Source: Paenibacillus tyrphae (GTDB lineage Bacteria > Bacillota > Bacilli > Paenibacillales > NBRC-103111). Taken from it: a DNA stretch of 64,000 nt. Each line of letters starts with the position of its first letter. The first letter of the stretch is position 1. A program made the position numbers and the translations under genes. The notes below the pieces were generated by a model that saw only the letters and a program-made list of their open reading frames with translations, made no database searches and was not told the DNA's origin. Below, piece by piece: positions 63,645-64,000 of the stretch. The stretch is taken from contig NZ_JAMZAW010000007.1 of assembly GCF_024158745.1 (NCBI RefSeq), positions 1 to 64,000 on the forward strand, given 5' to 3'.

Positions 63645-63690
63645 AGCCTCTCGTTTTCTCTTGTTGAAAACAGGGGCTCTTTCTCTTTCC
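63645..63690 (+). terminator. Terminator after the MFS gene
   Basis: AGCCTCTCGTTTTC (63645-63658) pairs imperfectly with GAAAACAGGGGCT (63666-63678), followed by CTTTCTCTTT. Confidence 0.65.
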
Positions 63691-63822
63691 CAGGTTCTAA
63701 AAAAATTTAAATTCCGCCAAGTCGATTCGGCAGGATTTGTGTCATTTTATGTCGAACTAATGAACTGCTCATCTAATTGGCATATCATGCCTGAATAAAC
63801 AGAAGCGGAAGGTGTTCCTCGC

Positions 63823-64000
63823 GTGGAAAAATCAACTATCATCGGCATTATTCTCGCAATTATCGCAGTAGGGGTGGGCATGGTATTAAAGGGGGCAAGC
63901 CTGTCCGCATTAGTCAATCCGGCGGCCATCCTCATCATTTTCGTCGGGACGGCAGCATCGCTCTTTATCGGATTTTCGATGGAAGAGATTAAATTGTTTC
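63823..64000 (+). CDS. motA: Flagellar motor stator MotA, N-terminal part
   Basis: 59 codons before the window edge, from a GTG at 63823 with GGAAGGTG eight bases upstream. STIIGIILAIIAVGVGMVLKG is the first membrane helix of MotA, and LVNPAAILIIFVGTAASLFIG the second. MotA and MotB form the proton channel that drives flagellar rotation. The rest of the gene lies off the window. Confidence 0.88.
   Translation, partial: MEKSTIIGIILAIIAVGVGMVLKGASLSALVNPAAILIIFVGTAASLFIGFSMEEIKLF

Noticed and set aside
63690..63822. Sigma-D promoter ahead of motA
   Set aside because: No TAAA with a properly spaced CCGATAT-like element could be found; CTAA and GGCATATC are poorly placed.

Overview
The window reads as chromosomal DNA of a Gram-positive, motile, endospore-forming-type Firmicute, most like Paenibacillus or a close relative. 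The signs are LplB/LplC-type sugar ABC permeases with very large lipoprotein binding proteins, YesM/YesN-type two-component pairs, an AraC regulator with an extracellular sensor, strong AGGAGG ribosome sites, CcpA- and Spo0A-like operator sequences, and a motA start at the right edge. Most of the window is fairly G+C rich. Three stretches are visibly more A+T rich and look acquired: about 1-10,450 (RHS locus), 41,260-43,020 (MerR/MFS) and 59,300-60,360 (HEPN-like/XRE).

Region 1 (1-10,480, minus strand). The right end of an IS3-family element abuts a polymorphic-toxin locus. In transcription order it holds a secreted protein with six GBS/Bsp-like repeats, a secreted protein with four nearly identical 159-residue repeats, a frame-disrupted C-terminal remnant, a secreted RHS/YD-repeat protein of about 1750 residues with a 211-residue C-terminal toxin-like tail, and a small overlapping candidate immunity gene. 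The two repeat proteins each begin with a short YD-like module. The promoter region ahead of the cluster carries three Spo0A-box-like sequences.

Region 2 (10,428-12,803) holds metY (O-acetylhomoserine sulfhydrylase) with a long leader, and a divergent OsmC-family gene. Region 3 (12,889-28,997, minus) is a carbohydrate regulon: an AraC sensor-regulator, a binding protein, two permeases, a second binding protein, a giant secreted multidomain protein with an unclassified glycosidase-like core behind a cre-like site, and a decayed third binding protein.

Region 4 (29,221-31,391) is a divergent MFS/TetR pair. Region 5 (31,429-41,197) has a binding-protein/histidine-kinase/response-regulator operon, a secreted protein of unknown role, and a permease-permease-binding-protein operon. 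Region 6 (41,260-43,016) is MerR plus MFS. Region 7 (43,034-46,918) is a three-gene oxidoreductase/isomerase operon for a polyol- or sugar-like compound, with a candidate small ORF beside it. Region 8 (46,866-53,162) is an AfuABC/FbpABC-type importer whose operon also carries a membrane-anchored binding protein and a PP2C-like phosphatase; its promoter overlaps a cre-like site.

Region 9 (53,217-55,667) is an MFS/LysR divergent pair with a 196-bp foldback element just after the MFS stop codon. Region 10 (55,721-59,120) is a second YesN/YesM pair. Region 11 (59,306-61,553) has a HEPN-like gene divergent from an XRE regulator, then a DUF1963 gene and an Imm22-like gene with no adjacent toxin. 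Region 12 (61,572-64,000) is a divergent MarR/MFS pair and the beginning of motA.

The best candidates for something undescribed are the RHS locus with its repeat-protein companions and untyped toxin/immunity pair, the giant glycosidase-like protein, and the importer operon with its anchored binding protein and PP2C phosphatase.
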